A stretch of DNA of 64,000 nt from Rugamonas rubra (lineage in GTDB: Bacteria > Pseudomonadota > Gammaproteobacteria > Burkholderiales > Burkholderiaceae_D). The notes under the pieces were generated by a model, which had not been told where the DNA came from, did not search any database, and was given only the letters and a program-made list of their open reading frames with translations. The position numbers and the translations under genes were made by a program. The stretch covers positions 1 through 64,000 of the forward strand of contig NZ_FOTW01000010.1 in NCBI RefSeq assembly GCF_900114705.1, in the 5' to 3' direction. This document shows, piece after piece, positions 24,643 through 32,908 of the stretch (positions are counted from its first letter, which is position 1; each line of letters starts with the position of its first letter).

Positions 24643-25269
24643 ATGTCCACCACTTCATCACCCAGTTCCTTCTGGTCGCGCCTGCTGCGACTGGCCCTGT
24701 TCGCCGGCCTGCTCGGCGCCCTGCTGTCCGGCTGCGGCTACAACGACTTCCAAACCCGCGACGAGGCCACCAAGGCGGCCTCGGGCGAGGTGGTCAACCA
24801 GTACCAGCGCCGCGCCGACCTGATCCCCAACCTGGTCAACACCGTCAAGGGCTACGCCAGCCACGAGAAGGACACGCTGGAGGCGGTCACCCGCGCCCGC
24901 GCCGCCGCCACCAGCTTCCAGATCACCCCCGAGGTGCTGAACAATCCGGCCGCCTTCCAGAAGTTCCAGCAGGTGCAGGGCGAGCTGTCGGGCGCGCTGT
25001 CGCGGCTGATGGTCGTGTCGGAGAAGTATCCCGACCTGAAGGCCGACACCAGCTTCCGCGACCTGCAGTCGCAGCTCGAGGGCACCGAGAACCGCATCAC
25101 CGTGGCGCGCCAGCGCTACATCGTCACCGTGCAGGAATACAACGTGCTGGCGCGCAGCTTCCCCAGCAACCTGACGGCGATGGTGTTCGGCTACCAAGTC
25201 AAGCCCTCGTTCACGGTGGAGAACGAAAAGGCCATCTCGACCGCGCCGACCGTCAATTTCGGCAAGTGA
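24643..25269 (+). CDS. lemA: LemA family lipoprotein
   Basis: A 208-residue lipoprotein: hydrophobic leader ending LLSGC with Cys31, then the LemA four-helix domain (QYQRRADLIPNLVNTVKGYA is the family hallmark, followed by VTRARAAATS and the EKYPDLKAD segment). LemA proteins are membrane-anchored helical-bundle proteins often encoded beside a TPM (YgcG) protein, as here. The biochemical function is not established. The start follows GGGAGCAAGC. First gene of a three-gene operon with two TPM-domain proteins. Confidence 0.92.
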   Translation: MSTTSSPSSFWSRLLRLALFAGLLGALLSGCGYNDFQTRDEATKAASGEVVNQYQRRADLIPNLVNTVKGYASHEKDTLEAVTRARAAATSFQITPEVLNNPAAFQKFQQVQGELSGALSRLMVVSEKYPDLKADTSFRDLQSQLEGTENRITVARQRYIVTVQEYNVLARSFPSNLTAMVFGYQVKPSFTVENEKAISTAPTVNFGK

Positions 25270-25273
25270 TCCG

Positions 25274-26083
25274 ATGAAAGCGCTGCGCGCATTGTTGTGG
25301 CTGCTCTGGCTGGCCGTGGCCCTGCCGGCCCCGGCGCAGCAGTTGCTGGCGGTGCCGCCGCTGGCCGCCCGCGTCACCGACCAGGCCGGCATGCTGGACG
25401 CCCGGCAACGCGGCGCGCTGGAGGCGGTGCTGGCCGACTACCAGGCCAAGACGGGCAGCCAGATCGCCGTGCTGCTGGTCAAGAGCACGGCGCCCGAGGC
25501 CATCGAGCAGTACAGCATCCGCGTCGCCGACGCCTGGAAGCTGGGCCGCAAGGGCGTCGACGACGGCGTGCTGCTGCTGGTGGCGAAGGACAATCCGCCG
25601 GCCCTGCGCCGGCTGCGCATCGAGGCCGGCCGTGGCGTGCAGGGCGTGCTGACCGATGCCCAATCCAAGCGGGTGTTGCAGGACGTCATCGCGCCGCACT
25701 TCCGCCAAAACGATTTCTACGGCGGCCTGGTGGCCGGCGTGGGCGCCATCAGCACCCTGCTGAACCAGGAAAAATTTCCCGCCGCCGACACCCGGGCGCC
25801 GGCCGAGGAGGACGGCGGCCTGGCCCTGTGGCTGCCGCTGCTGTTCTTCGGCGGCCTGGTGCTGCTGGCCCTGCTGCGTTCGCGCGGCGGCCCGCGCGTG
25901 GCGCGCGGCAACTGGGGCTCCGGCGCCAAGGGCGTGCTGCTGGGCGCCGTGCTCAACGAGCTGAGCCAATCCGGCCGCCATGGCGGCGGCTTCGGTGGCG
26001 GCGGCGGTGGCGGCGGTGGCGGCGGTGGCTTCTCCGGCGGCGGCGGCGGTTTCGACGGCGGCGGCGCCTCGGGGAACTGGTGA
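25274..26083 (+). CDS. TPM-domain membrane protein (YgcG family)
   Basis: A 269-residue protein. The signal peptide (residues 1-21, ending APAQ) is followed by a TPM domain (about 28-145; VTDQAGMLDARQRGALEAVL and DDGVLLLVAKDN are family-typical). A membrane helix at about 183-203 follows, then a Gly-only tail (residues 225-262) ending GGGASGNW, a hallmark of YgcG. The tail runs in a glycine-rich cytoplasmic or periplasmic extension. TPM proteins may be phosphatase-like or complex-assembly factors, but the role is uncertain. Overlaps the next gene start by one base (TGATG). Confidence 0.9.
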   Translation: MKALRALLWLLWLAVALPAPAQQLLAVPPLAARVTDQAGMLDARQRGALEAVLADYQAKTGSQIAVLLVKSTAPEAIEQYSIRVADAWKLGRKGVDDGVLLLVAKDNPPALRRLRIEAGRGVQGVLTDAQSKRVLQDVIAPHFRQNDFYGGLVAGVGAISTLLNQEKFPAADTRAPAEEDGGLALWLPLLFFGGLVLLALLRSRGGPRVARGNWGSGAKGVLLGAVLNELSQSGRHGGGFGGGGGGGGGGGGFSGGGGGFDGGGASGNW

Positions 26084-26622
26084 TGGACGAGACGATGAAC
26101 GAGCCAAGCAAGACCACCCTGGCCGGCCGCTGCGCGCGCGCCTGGCGCCACCTGTGCAGCACCAGCGGCGCCGGCCGGCGCGCCTTCCCGCCGGCCACGC
26201 TGGCGGCGATCGAGGCGGCCATCGGTGCCGGCGAGCAGCGCCACCGCGCCGAGATCCGCCTGATCGTCGAGGCGGCGCTGCCGCTGGCCGCCGCCTTCGA
26301 CAACTTGTCCAACCGCGCGCGGGCGCGCCAGTTGTTCGCCCAGTACGGCGTGTGGGACACCGAGGAGAACTGCGGCGTGCTGGTCTACATCAACCTGGCC
26401 GAGCACGCCGTCGACATCGTCGCCGACCGCAACGCCGGCCGCCGCGTCGCGGCGGCCGACTGGCAGGACGTCTGCGCCCGCCTGACCGGCGGCTTCGCCC
26501 GGGGCGACTTCCACGCCAGCACGCTGGCCGCGCTGGAGCAGTTGAACACGCTGCTGCAGCAGCACTTCCCGGCCGACGGCGCCCGTCCCAACCAGTTGCC
26601 CAACGACGCCATCATCCTGTAG
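26083..26622 (+). CDS. Second TPM-domain protein of the lemA operon
   Basis: A 179-residue protein with no signal peptide or membrane helix. Residues 45-160 resemble a TPM domain of the shorter family (YGVWDTEENCGVLVYINLAEHAVDIVADR is the conserved strand pair). It starts at ATG 26083, overlapping the stop of the upstream TPM gene by one base; ATG 26095 is an alternative. Located after LemA and YgcG in what looks like a conserved triple, so the three probably act in one envelope complex. No enzymatic residues can be pointed to. Confidence 0.8.
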   Translation: MDETMNEPSKTTLAGRCARAWRHLCSTSGAGRRAFPPATLAAIEAAIGAGEQRHRAEIRLIVEAALPLAAAFDNLSNRARARQLFAQYGVWDTEENCGVLVYINLAEHAVDIVADRNAGRRVAAADWQDVCARLTGGFARGDFHASTLAALEQLNTLLQQHFPADGARPNQLPNDAIIL

Positions 26623-26687
26623 TTTAGAATCCGCTACCGCAACAGGGCGCCACGAGCGTCCTCAACTCTCGCTAGGAAGAGCATCCG

Positions 26688-27452
26688 ATGAAACTATCCC
26701 AACAAGTCGCTATCGTGACCGGCGCCACCCAAGGCATCGGCCTGGCCTGCGCCAAACGCCTGCTGGCCGAAGGCGCCAGCGTGATGCTGGTCGACATCAA
26801 ACCGGAGGGCGCCGCCGTCGCCGCCGAGCTCGGCGCGCAAGCCCGCTTCTTCGCCGCCGACGTCAGCCAGAAGGCCGATGTCGACGCCATGGTGGCCGCC
26901 ACCCTGGCCGCCTTCGGCCGCATCGACATCCTGGTCAACAACGCCGGCGTCACCCACGCCGCCGACTTCCTCGACCTGACCGAGGACGACTTCGACCGCG
27001 TGCTGCGCATCAACCTGAAATCGATGTTCCTGTGCGGCCAGGCGGCGGCGCGCGAAATGGTCAAGCACGAGCGCGGCTGCATCATCAACATGTCCAGCGT
27101 CAACGCCGAGCTGGCCATTCCGAACCAGGTGCCGTATGTGGTGTCCAAGGGCGGCATCAACCAGCTGACCAAGGTGATGGCGCTGAACCTGGCGCCGTTC
27201 GGCGTGCGCGTCAACGGCATCGGCCCGGGCACCATTTTGACCGAGCTGGCCAAACAGGCCGTGCTGTCGAGCCCGGAGGCGCGCAACACCATCCTGTCGC
27301 GCACCCCGCTGGGCCGCTGCGGCGAACCGGAGGAGGTGGCCGGCATCGCCGCTTTCCTGGCCAGCGCCGACGCCAGCTACATGACCGGCCAGACCCTGTA
27401 CGTCGACGGCGGCCGCCTGGCGCTGAACTACACGGTGCCGGTCAAGGATTGA
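26688..27452 (+). CDS. SDR-family oxidoreductase
   Basis: A 254-residue classical short-chain dehydrogenase: cofactor loop TGATQGIG (11-18), NNAG (84-87), catalytic Ser137, Tyr150 and Lys154 in VPYVVSKGG, and the usual SYMTGQTLYVDGG tail. Asp36 in LMLVDIKP at the end of beta2 favours NAD over NADP. The closest types are glucose- or sugar-alcohol dehydrogenases and 3-oxoacyl-ACP reductases; substrate unknown. Start ATG 26688 after AAGAGCATCCG. Monocistronic: a long gene-free stretch with two candidate RNA genes follows. Confidence 0.9.
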   Translation: MKLSQQVAIVTGATQGIGLACAKRLLAEGASVMLVDIKPEGAAVAAELGAQARFFAADVSQKADVDAMVAATLAAFGRIDILVNNAGVTHAADFLDLTEDDFDRVLRINLKSMFLCGQAAAREMVKHERGCIINMSSVNAELAIPNQVPYVVSKGGINQLTKVMALNLAPFGVRVNGIGPGTILTELAKQAVLSSPEARNTILSRTPLGRCGEPEEVAGIAAFLASADASYMTGQTLYVDGGRLALNYTVPVKD

Positions 27453-27487
27453 GGCGGGATTGGGGCAGGTCAAGACATACACAAAAC

Positions 27488-27542
27488 ATATGTCTGATAT
27501 CCGAAACAACAATTAGACATATATGTGGCGGCGCAGCATAAT
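27488..27542 (+). promoter_or_regulatory. Promoter with flanking operator for the first candidate sRNA
   Basis: TTAGAC (27513-27518), 18-base spacer, CATAAT (27537-27542). An inverted repeat ATATGTCT (27488-27495) / AGACATAT (27515-27522) overlaps the -35, a typical repressor-type position. Two such short RNAs sit here, so regulated expression is plausible. Confidence 0.45.
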
Positions 27543-27548
27543 GCACCT

Positions 27549-27612
27549 GTCTCCACTATTCTCCTCCAAGAAAATAGTTTTAAGCCCGCTTTCACCAGCG
27601 GGCTTTTTTTTG
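27549..27612 (+). ncRNA. Candidate small RNA 1
   Basis: Predicted to start about 7 bases after the -10 and to end in the terminator stem AGCCCGCT-TTCACC-AGCGGGCT (27583-27604) followed by eight T. The predicted length is about 64 bases. Before the terminator it carries a pyrimidine-rich stretch CTCCACTATTCTCCTCC that could be an anti-Shine-Dalgarno pairing site. No ORF. Confidence 0.45.
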
Positions 27613-27721
27613 TCCATTTTTCGGCCTGGAGCATTTCCACGGGCCATGGCGCGACGCCCCGCCGCGTTGCCGGCACGCCCTTGCGCACTGTCATAACAGC
27701 GTCACATAGCCCCCTTATACT

Positions 27722-27908
27722 GATTCACATCTGCGGTACATGCAACCGATGTGCATGACCGCAGGCAGGTGCGCCGGACCCGTCCGGCGCGCCACTCCCC
27801 TTTCCACGGCGCCGCTGCCGCAGCGACGCCAGCTACCGTTCTCTTCATCCCGCTCTCTTGACCCATAACCGGGTTTTTCAGCCCGCTTTCAACAGCGGGC
27901 TTTTTTTG
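27722..27908 (+). ncRNA. Candidate structured noncoding RNA 2
   Basis: A 187-base stretch with four hairpins in a row and no coding sequence. Hairpin 1, 27731-27764: CTGCGGT/ACCGCAG extended by CATGCA/TGCATG with one bulged A. Hairpin 2, 27771-27790: GCGCCGGA-CCCG-TCCGGCGC. Hairpin 3, 27808-27830: GGCG-x-CGCTG / CAGCG-x-CGCC with a CCG loop. Hairpin 4, the terminator 27881-27900: GCCCGCT-TTCAAC-AGCGGGC with seven T. A TATACT at 27716-27721 is a fit for the -10. The terminator is nearly identical to that of candidate RNA 1. Confidence 0.55.
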
Positions 27909-27955
27909 GCCGGCGGACATGATATCGTTCGCCTCTTTCCTTCGCCCGGCTCACC

Positions 27956-28357
27956 ATGCGCACCCTGCTCGCTCAACTACTCCTGACCAACAGCCACGCC
28001 AAACTGCGCTACTGGGGCGCGATGGTGTTGTACCTGCTGATCCTGATCCTCGGCTCGATCCCCGGCGCCCGCAGCGACATCGGCAACGTCGCCTCCGGCC
28101 TGATCCTGCACTCCTGCGCCTACGCCGGCCTGGCCTTCCTGGTCTTCACCGGCGGCAGCGGCACGCCGGCATGGCGCGCCGGCAAGGCCCTGCTGACCAT
28201 CATGCTGATGGGCGCGCTGGACGAATACATACAGAGCTTCTTCCCCTACCGCCACGGCACGGTCTCCGACTGGCTGGTCGACTGCAACGCCGCCCTGCTC
28301 ACCTCGCTGCTGATGTGGGCGTTATGGAGCCGCTACAAGGTGTTGCCGGCCGCCTGA
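27956..28357 (+). CDS. VanZ-like small membrane protein
   Basis: A 133-residue protein with four hydrophobic segments (about 18-38, 50-66, 78-96 and 108-125). The loops contain the acidic pair in ALDEYIQSF and the HGTVSDWLVDC segment characteristic of VanZ-like proteins, a family with an unclear role in envelope stress or antibiotic tolerance. The ATG at 27956 is preceded by a poor ribosome-binding site. Starts 55 bases after the terminator of the candidate RNA. Confidence 0.7.
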   Translation: MRTLLAQLLLTNSHAKLRYWGAMVLYLLILILGSIPGARSDIGNVASGLILHSCAYAGLAFLVFTGGSGTPAWRAGKALLTIMLMGALDEYIQSFFPYRHGTVSDWLVDCNAALLTSLLMWALWSRYKVLPAA

Positions 28358-28373
28358 ACGGCACCCTCCGGCG

Positions 28374-28724
28374 TCAATCGCGCGACAGGCCGTCGCGCAT
28401 GCCGGCGCCGCCCGGGCCGTCGTCGCCCGCGATGTCCGTACCGTCGCCAAACTCCAGTTTGCGTTGCACCTGGTCCAGTTCCAGATCCAAACCGATCCGC
28501 CGCAGGATGGCGCGGGTCTGGCGCCGCGCGCTGGCGTTGCCGGACAGGCCGGCGGCACGTTGCGCGTCGAGCCGGATGTCGAGCAATTGCTCGGCCTTGG
28601 CCAGCCGCACCAGCCCCTGCAAAGCCTGGCCAAACACATGCCGCTTGCGCGCATCGAGTTGCTCGCCATAGGTAGAAGCAATTATTTCCTCAATAATATT
28701 TTCCGTTGCATGCATCCGCATCAT
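28374..28724 (-). CDS. Small helical hypothetical protein
   Basis: A 116-residue soluble protein, helix-rich (IIEEIIASTYGEQLDARKRHVFG; LRRIGLDLELDQVQRKLEF), with no signal peptide, membrane helix or known motif. The start has GGGGGG seven bases upstream of a tandem ATGATG, so the exact first residue is uncertain by one codon. Convergent with the VanZ-like gene; the C-terminal tail is Gly/Asp-rich and likely disordered. Function unknown. Confidence 0.55.
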   Translation of the reverse strand: MMRMHATENIIEEIIASTYGEQLDARKRHVFGQALQGLVRLAKAEQLLDIRLDAQRAAGLSGNASARRQTRAILRRIGLDLELDQVQRKLEFGDGTDIAGDDGPGGAGMRDGLSRD

Positions 28725-29047
28725 AGTGCCCCCCTTGGATTTCGACCGAACGATTATTGCTTGCTCACAGCCTGATTCTTTTGAGATTTATCAACTGTTT
28801 CGTGGCAGGCAAGAAATTGCCTGCCTGTCAAATATTGCAGGATAGTCAAGGTAGCGAACTCGAGGGAGTTTCGGTTTGATGTAGCTCAATATCCGAATGG
28901 GGATGAAAGAACAAAAACGCTGGTTTCTGCTCTTACATCAATTGCGCGTTTTTTCTATGACGAAGGGCGGACTACGTGAAAAGACTATATTCAATTTTTT
29001 GCTTGAATAAAATACGTGGGCAAAACAATCAAGCTCGGGAGATCGGC
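28725..29047. other. AT-rich interval with a perfect GAAA-tetraloop hairpin
   Basis: A gap of about 320 bases, unusually AT-rich for this genome. It contains GGCAGGCAA-GAAA-TTGCCTGCC at 28804-28825, a perfect 9-bp stem with a GNRA tetraloop typical of structured RNA, followed only by a weak T-run. A second weak hairpin (ATTCAA/TTGAAT) lies near 28990-29010. No ORF of note except the small frame starting at 29048. Confidence 0.5.
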
Positions 29048-29146
29048 ATGACTATCCAACATCGCACGGCCTGGCTGGGCGCAGCATTCCTGCTGGCCGC
29101 CAGCCCCTGCAGCAGAGCGCTATCGGCCGGCAGCCGGCCTCAGTAG
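29048..29146 (+). CDS. Candidate 32-residue secreted peptide
   Basis: ATG 29048 follows GGGAG at a six-base spacing. The frame MTIQHRTAWLGAAFLLAASP is a signal-peptide-like hydrophobic stretch and ends after 32 codons. It overlaps the 3' end of the TraB-like gene on the other strand by seven bases. It could be a small membrane peptide, a truncated gene remnant or chance. Confidence 0.35.
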   Translation: MTIQHRTAWLGAAFLLAASPCSRALSAGSRPQ

Positions 29147-30117
29147 ATACGCTCGACCTCGTAGCCCCGGCGCTTGAGCAGTTGCGGCACGCTGTTCTCG
29201 CCGAGTAAATGCAGCAGGCCGACGCCGACGAACGGCCGTTGATCGTGCTGCATGATGCGTTCGATGGCGCTGGCCATCTCCGGATTGCGTTTGCCCAGCA
29301 GCGTTTCCTGCAGGAAGCTCGCCGAGATGGTGGGGCCGCTGGTCAAATCGCGCCACAGCGCGTTCATGCGCGGCGCGTCGGCCGCGCTCCAGGCGTCGAT
29401 CAGGCTCTGCGAATTGCGCAGCGCCCGGCCGCTGTCCAGGTCGGCGAGGTTTTCGCGCAGATACTGCTCCTGCTGGCGGTCGTCCAGCGAGTCGAACAGC
29501 GCCAGCTGGTAGTCGGCGCTCTCCAGCTCGCGCACCGTCTTGTCCTGGCGCTTGGCGGCGGCCAGCAGGAAATATTCGACGCCCTGGCCCCGTTCCAGAC
29601 CGTGGCCCTCCAGCTGCATGCCGACCAGGATGTTGGCCACCAGCCAGGGTTTGTACTGCTCCACCGTGCGCAGCGGCAGGCCGGCCTTGGCCAGCGCCTG
29701 CACCAACTGGCGCAGCGTGGCCGGCGCCAGATGGTGGACGATGCTGTCGCCGGCCGGATAGCGGCCGTGTTTGTCGAGCGCCTGTTGGAAGGGCAGGTTG
29801 TCGCGGATGTCCAATTCGATGACCAGGGCGCCGGAATCGGACAGCGTGCGCGTCACTTCGGGCTCCAGTGGAAAGAACGCCTGCTTGCCGACATGGATGG
29901 TGCCGAACAGGTGGGCGCTGCGGCCGTCGTGGCGCACACGGAACAGCGCGCCACGGCGCTGGGCCGGGTCGGCGACATCCGGCCCATCCAACTGGATCGG
30001 CGCCGCGAGGACCGCCGGCCCGCCCGGCACGCTCATCTCCACCGCGTGCGCCGAAAGGCCGAGCAGGAGGAGACAGAATGCGTAGCAAGAAGAGCGCAAT
30101 GGCAAGATCGACCACAT
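29140..30117 (-). CDS. TraB/GumN-family exported protein
   Basis: A 325-residue secreted protein. The signal peptide (residues 1-25, ending SAHA) follows a start at 30117 chosen because AGGGGA lies six bases upstream and because it yields a normal leader; a longer in-frame start at 30222 adds a basic stretch with no ribosome-binding site. The mature part carries the family pattern GTIHVGK near residue 72, a second conserved block ELDIRDN and the late FVGVGLLHLLGENSVPQLL. TraB/GumN proteins share a fold with erythromycin-esterase-like/PrgY proteins and are suspected metalloproteases; the two GxxH signatures (GTIH, GLLH) are retained here. Function undetermined. Confidence 0.85.
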   Translation of the reverse strand: MWSILPLRSSCYAFCLLLLGLSAHAVEMSVPGGPAVLAAPIQLDGPDVADPAQRRGALFRVRHDGRSAHLFGTIHVGKQAFFPLEPEVTRTLSDSGALVIELDIRDNLPFQQALDKHGRYPAGDSIVHHLAPATLRQLVQALAKAGLPLRTVEQYKPWLVANILVGMQLEGHGLERGQGVEYFLLAAAKRQDKTVRELESADYQLALFDSLDDRQQEQYLRENLADLDSGRALRNSQSLIDAWSAADAPRMNALWRDLTSGPTISASFLQETLLGKRNPEMASAIERIMQHDQRPFVGVGLLHLLGENSVPQLLKRRGYEVERIY

Positions 30118-30467
30118 ACAGTTTCCCCTGCCGGCGGCGGGCGCGCGCTGGCATCGAACAGCTTGGATGAACGAGAATAATTTGGAATAAAAGAAGGCCG
30201 CAGAATGCGTTACCGTTTCCAATGGTAAAGCATGATGCGGCCTCGGGAAATGCTTTTATCGATTACTTGCGATTTTTAAAAACCGATTACAACATGAAAT
30301 AATTACATCAATTTGCAATAATATATCGATATCAATTGCGATATTCAAAACCATTCTTATGGATTGAATCATATTAGTGCGGCGCCCGCCTCCGCGCCAA
30401 GTGGCTGGCAAAGCGATACCCACATCCAAATCAGGGCCTTCATTGAAAGCGGCAGCAACGGCCCGAT
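30118..30467. other. Gene-free AT-rich interval between divergent genes
   Basis: 350 bases with GC well below the surroundings. Contains the palindrome ATATCGATAT (30323-30332), an inverted repeat GCAAT/ATTGC around it and a hairpin TTACC/GGTAA near 30211-30229. Both neighbouring genes start outward from it, so it must hold two promoters. Several TA-rich stretches could be -10 elements, but none is decisive. No ORF with a ribosome-binding site. Confidence 0.5.
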
Positions 30468-31466
30468 ATGCGGACGATGATCCCACTCTCCATCCTCGAC
30501 CTCTCGCCGATCGCCGAAGGCAGCAACGCTTCCGCATCGCTCCGCAACACGCTGGACCTGGCGCAACACGCCGAACGCTGGGGCTACCGGCGCTACTGGC
30601 TGGCCGAGCACCACGGCATGCCCGGCATCGCCAGCGCCGCCACCGCCGTGGTCATCGCCCACGTCGCCGGCGGCACCTCGACCATTCGCGTCGGCGCCGG
30701 CGGCATCATGCTGCCCAACCACTCGCCGCTGGTGGTGGCCGAGCAGTTCGGCACGCTCGAGGCGCTGTTCCCCGGCCGCATCGACCTGGGCCTCGGGCGC
30801 GCCCCCGGCTCCGACCAGCTGACCGCGCGCGCCCTGCGCCGCAACCTCGACAGCGAGGCCGACGCCTTCCCGCAGGACGTGCAGGAGCTGCAGGACTATC
30901 TGTCCGACCATCCGCGCCAGCGCGTGCTGGCGGTGCCCGGCCGGGGCGCCAAGGTGCCGTTGTGGATCTTGGGATCGAGCACCTTCGGCGCCCAGCTGGC
31001 GGCCCACCTCGGCCTGCCGTTCGCCTTCGCCTCGCACTTCGCGCCGCAGATGATGATGCAGGCGCTGGAGCTGTACCGCAACAACTTCCAGCCCTCGGCC
31101 CAGCTCGACAAGCCGTATGTGATGCTCGGCTTCAACGTGTTCGCCGCCGACAGCGACGCCGACGCCCACTTCCGCGCCAGCTCGATGCAACAGGCCTTCG
31201 TCAACCTGCGCAGCGGCCGGCCCGGCCAGCTGCCGCCGCCGCGCGCCGGCTACCTCGAACAACTGCCGCCGCCGGAACGCGCCATGCTCGACGCCGTGCT
31301 GTCCTGCTCGGCCATCGGCGCGCCGGCCACGGTGGCCGGGCAACTGCAAGCCTTCGTCGCCCGCACCGGCGCCGACGAGCTGATGATCACCTCGCAGATC
31401 TTCGACCACGCGCAGCGCCTGCGCTCCTACGAGATCACCGCCGACGTGCACAAGCAGTTGGCGTAG
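30468..31466 (+). CDS. Luciferase-like (LLM-class) flavin-dependent monooxygenase
   Basis: A 332-residue TIM-barrel flavoprotein of the bacterial luciferase family (LLM class, MsnO8/YhbW-like). Landmarks are [15 protein letters not shown] (active-site His region), [20 protein letters not shown] (conserved family core), [12 protein letters not shown] and [16 protein letters not shown]. Uses reduced FMN and oxygen; no reductase is adjacent and the substrate is unknown. The start MRTMIPLS overlaps no other feature. Followed by a strong stem-loop at 31536. Confidence 0.9.
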   Translation: MRTMIPLSILDLSPIAEGSNASASLRNTLDLAQHAERWGYRRYWLAEHHGMPGIASAATAVVIAHVAGGTSTIRVGAGGIMLPNHSPLVVAEQFGTLEALFPGRIDLGLGRAPGSDQLTARALRRNLDSEADAFPQDVQELQDYLSDHPRQRVLAVPGRGAKVPLWILGSSTFGAQLAAHLGLPFAFASHFAPQMMMQALELYRNNFQPSAQLDKPYVMLGFNVFAADSDADAHFRASSMQQAFVNLRSGRPGQLPPPRAGYLEQLPPPERAMLDAVLSCSAIGAPATVAGQLQAFVARTGADELMITSQIFDHAQRLRSYEITADVHKQLA

Positions 31467-31535
31467 CGTCGGCATAAAGCCGGCATAAAATCGGCGCAAG
31501 CGCGCCGGCGGCGCAGCAACGACGGCAAGACGGGG

Positions 31536-31570
31536 CCGGCCCGGCAGCTAACTGCCGGGCCGGTTAGAAT
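31536..31570 (+). terminator. Strong 12-bp stem-loop after the LLM gene
   Basis: CCGGCCCGGCAG-CTAA-CTGCCGGGCCGG, a perfect 12-bp stem with a tetraloop, followed by TTAGAAT, a poor T-run. Most likely terminates the LLM transcript and insulates the MFS gene. TAGAAT in the tail could also act as a -10 for the MFS gene. Confidence 0.55.
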
Positions 31571-31598
31571 AGCCTGCTAGCTAACTCAGGAGCACGCC

Positions 31599-32885
31599 TT
31601 GCCCCAGCCACACAGCCAACGCGCCACGCATCCGACCGCGCACCACGCGCCCGACACGCCGGCGGCGCCGGCCGACATCGCCCCCGGCATGGTCTGGTTG
31701 CTGGCCATCGCCAGCGGCCTGATCGTCGCCAACCTCTACTACGCGCAAACCCTGGTCGGCCCGATCAGCCGCGCCACCGGCCTGACGCCGGGCGCCGCCG
31801 GCCTGATCGTCACGCTGACGCAAATCGGCTACTGCCTCGGCCTGCTGTTCATCGTGCCGCTCGGCGACCTGCTGGAAAACCGCCGGCTGATCTTCACCGC
31901 CCTGCTCACCAGCGCCGTGGCCCTGCTGGCCGCCGCCTGCACCAGCAGCGCGCCGCTGTTCCTCGCCGCCGCGCTGTGCATCGGCCTCGGCTCGGTGGCC
32001 GCCCAGGTGCTGGTGCCCTTCGCCGCCCACCTGTCGCTGCCGCACACGCGCGGCCGGACGGTCGGCAAGGTGATGAGCGGCCTGCTGCTCGGCATCATGC
32101 TGGCCCGCCCGGTCGCCAGCCTGGTGGCCGACGCCTTCGGCTGGCACAGCATCTTCGTGCTGTCGGCGCTGGGCACGGCGGCGCTGGCCTTCGTGCTGCG
32201 CCGCAAGCTGCCGCCGCGCCAGCCGGACTCGACGCTGCGCTACCCCGCCCTGCTCGCCTCGATGTGGCAGCTGCTGCGCGACACCCCGGTGCTGCGCCGC
32301 CGCGCCCTCTACCAGGCCTGCATGTTCGGCGCCTTCAGCCTGTTCTGGACCACCGTGCCGCTGGTGCTGGCCGGCCCCTACTTCCAGCAAAGCCAGACCG
32401 GCATCGCCATCTTCGCCCTGGTCGGCGTGGCCGGCGCGATCGCCTCGCCGATCGCCGGCCGCCTGGCCGACGGCGGCCACACGCGCGCCACCACCGCCGC
32501 CGCGCTGGCCATCGGCGCGCTGGCCTTCGTGCTGCCGCTGCTGCTGCAATGGGGGCGTGTGGCCGACCTCGGCCTGCTGGTGTTGAGCTCGATTCTGCTG
32601 GACATGGGCGTGTCGGCCAACCTGGTGTTGGGCCAGCGCGCCATCTTCTCGCTCGGCGCCGAGGTGCGCAGCCGCTTGAACGGGCTGTACATCGCCATCT
32701 TCTTCGCCGGCGGCGCGCTCGGCTCCTCGCTGGGCGGTTGGATGTTCGCCCAGCACGGCTGGCGCGGCGTGTTGTGGGCCGGACTGGCCTTCCCCGCGGC
32801 GGCGCTGCTGGGCTATGCCAGCGAGTTCATCGGCAAACGGCGACCAGCAGCGGGCGCCACCCCAGGGTCAGACCCTAGGGTCTGA
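31599..32885 (+). CDS. MFS transporter
   Basis: A 428-residue, twelve-helix major facilitator. The loop 2-3 motif [10 protein letters not shown] is a degenerate A motif, and the first-helix region [20 protein letters not shown] fits the MFS/YbcL-AraJ-like efflux subset. Substrate unknown. TTG at 31599 with CAGGAG upstream is the best start. The last residues TPGSDPRV and the stop codon are encoded inside the 26-bp palindrome at 32864-32889, so the natural C-terminus has been altered by insertion of that element. The next gene is convergent. Confidence 0.85.
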   Translation: MPQPHSQRATHPTAHHAPDTPAAPADIAPGMVWLLAIASGLIVANLYYAQTLVGPISRATGLTPGAAGLIVTLTQIGYCLGLLFIVPLGDLLENRRLIFTALLTSAVALLAAACTSSAPLFLAAALCIGLGSVAAQVLVPFAAHLSLPHTRGRTVGKVMSGLLLGIMLARPVASLVADAFGWHSIFVLSALGTAALAFVLRRKLPPRQPDSTLRYPALLASMWQLLRDTPVLRRRALYQACMFGAFSLFWTTVPLVLAGPYFQQSQTGIAIFALVGVAGAIASPIAGRLADGGHTRATTAAALAIGALAFVLPLLLQWGRVADLGLLVLSSILLDMGVSANLVLGQRAIFSLGAEVRSRLNGLYIAIFFAGGALGSSLGGWMFAQHGWRGVLWAGLAFPAAALLGYASEFIGKRRPAAGATPGSDPRV

Positions 32886-32889
32886 CCCT
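32864..32889. repeat. 26-bp perfect palindrome (copy 1)
   Basis: AGGGTCAGACCCT followed by its mirror AGGGTCTGACCCT. An identical copy lies at 49877-49902. This copy supplies the stop codon of the MFS gene. Such a sequence behaves like a REP-type dispersed palindrome or a protein-binding site. It has been noticed in related genomes, from memory. Confidence 0.75.
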
Positions 32890-32908
32890 CGCGGCGGGCG
32901 GCGCTAGT

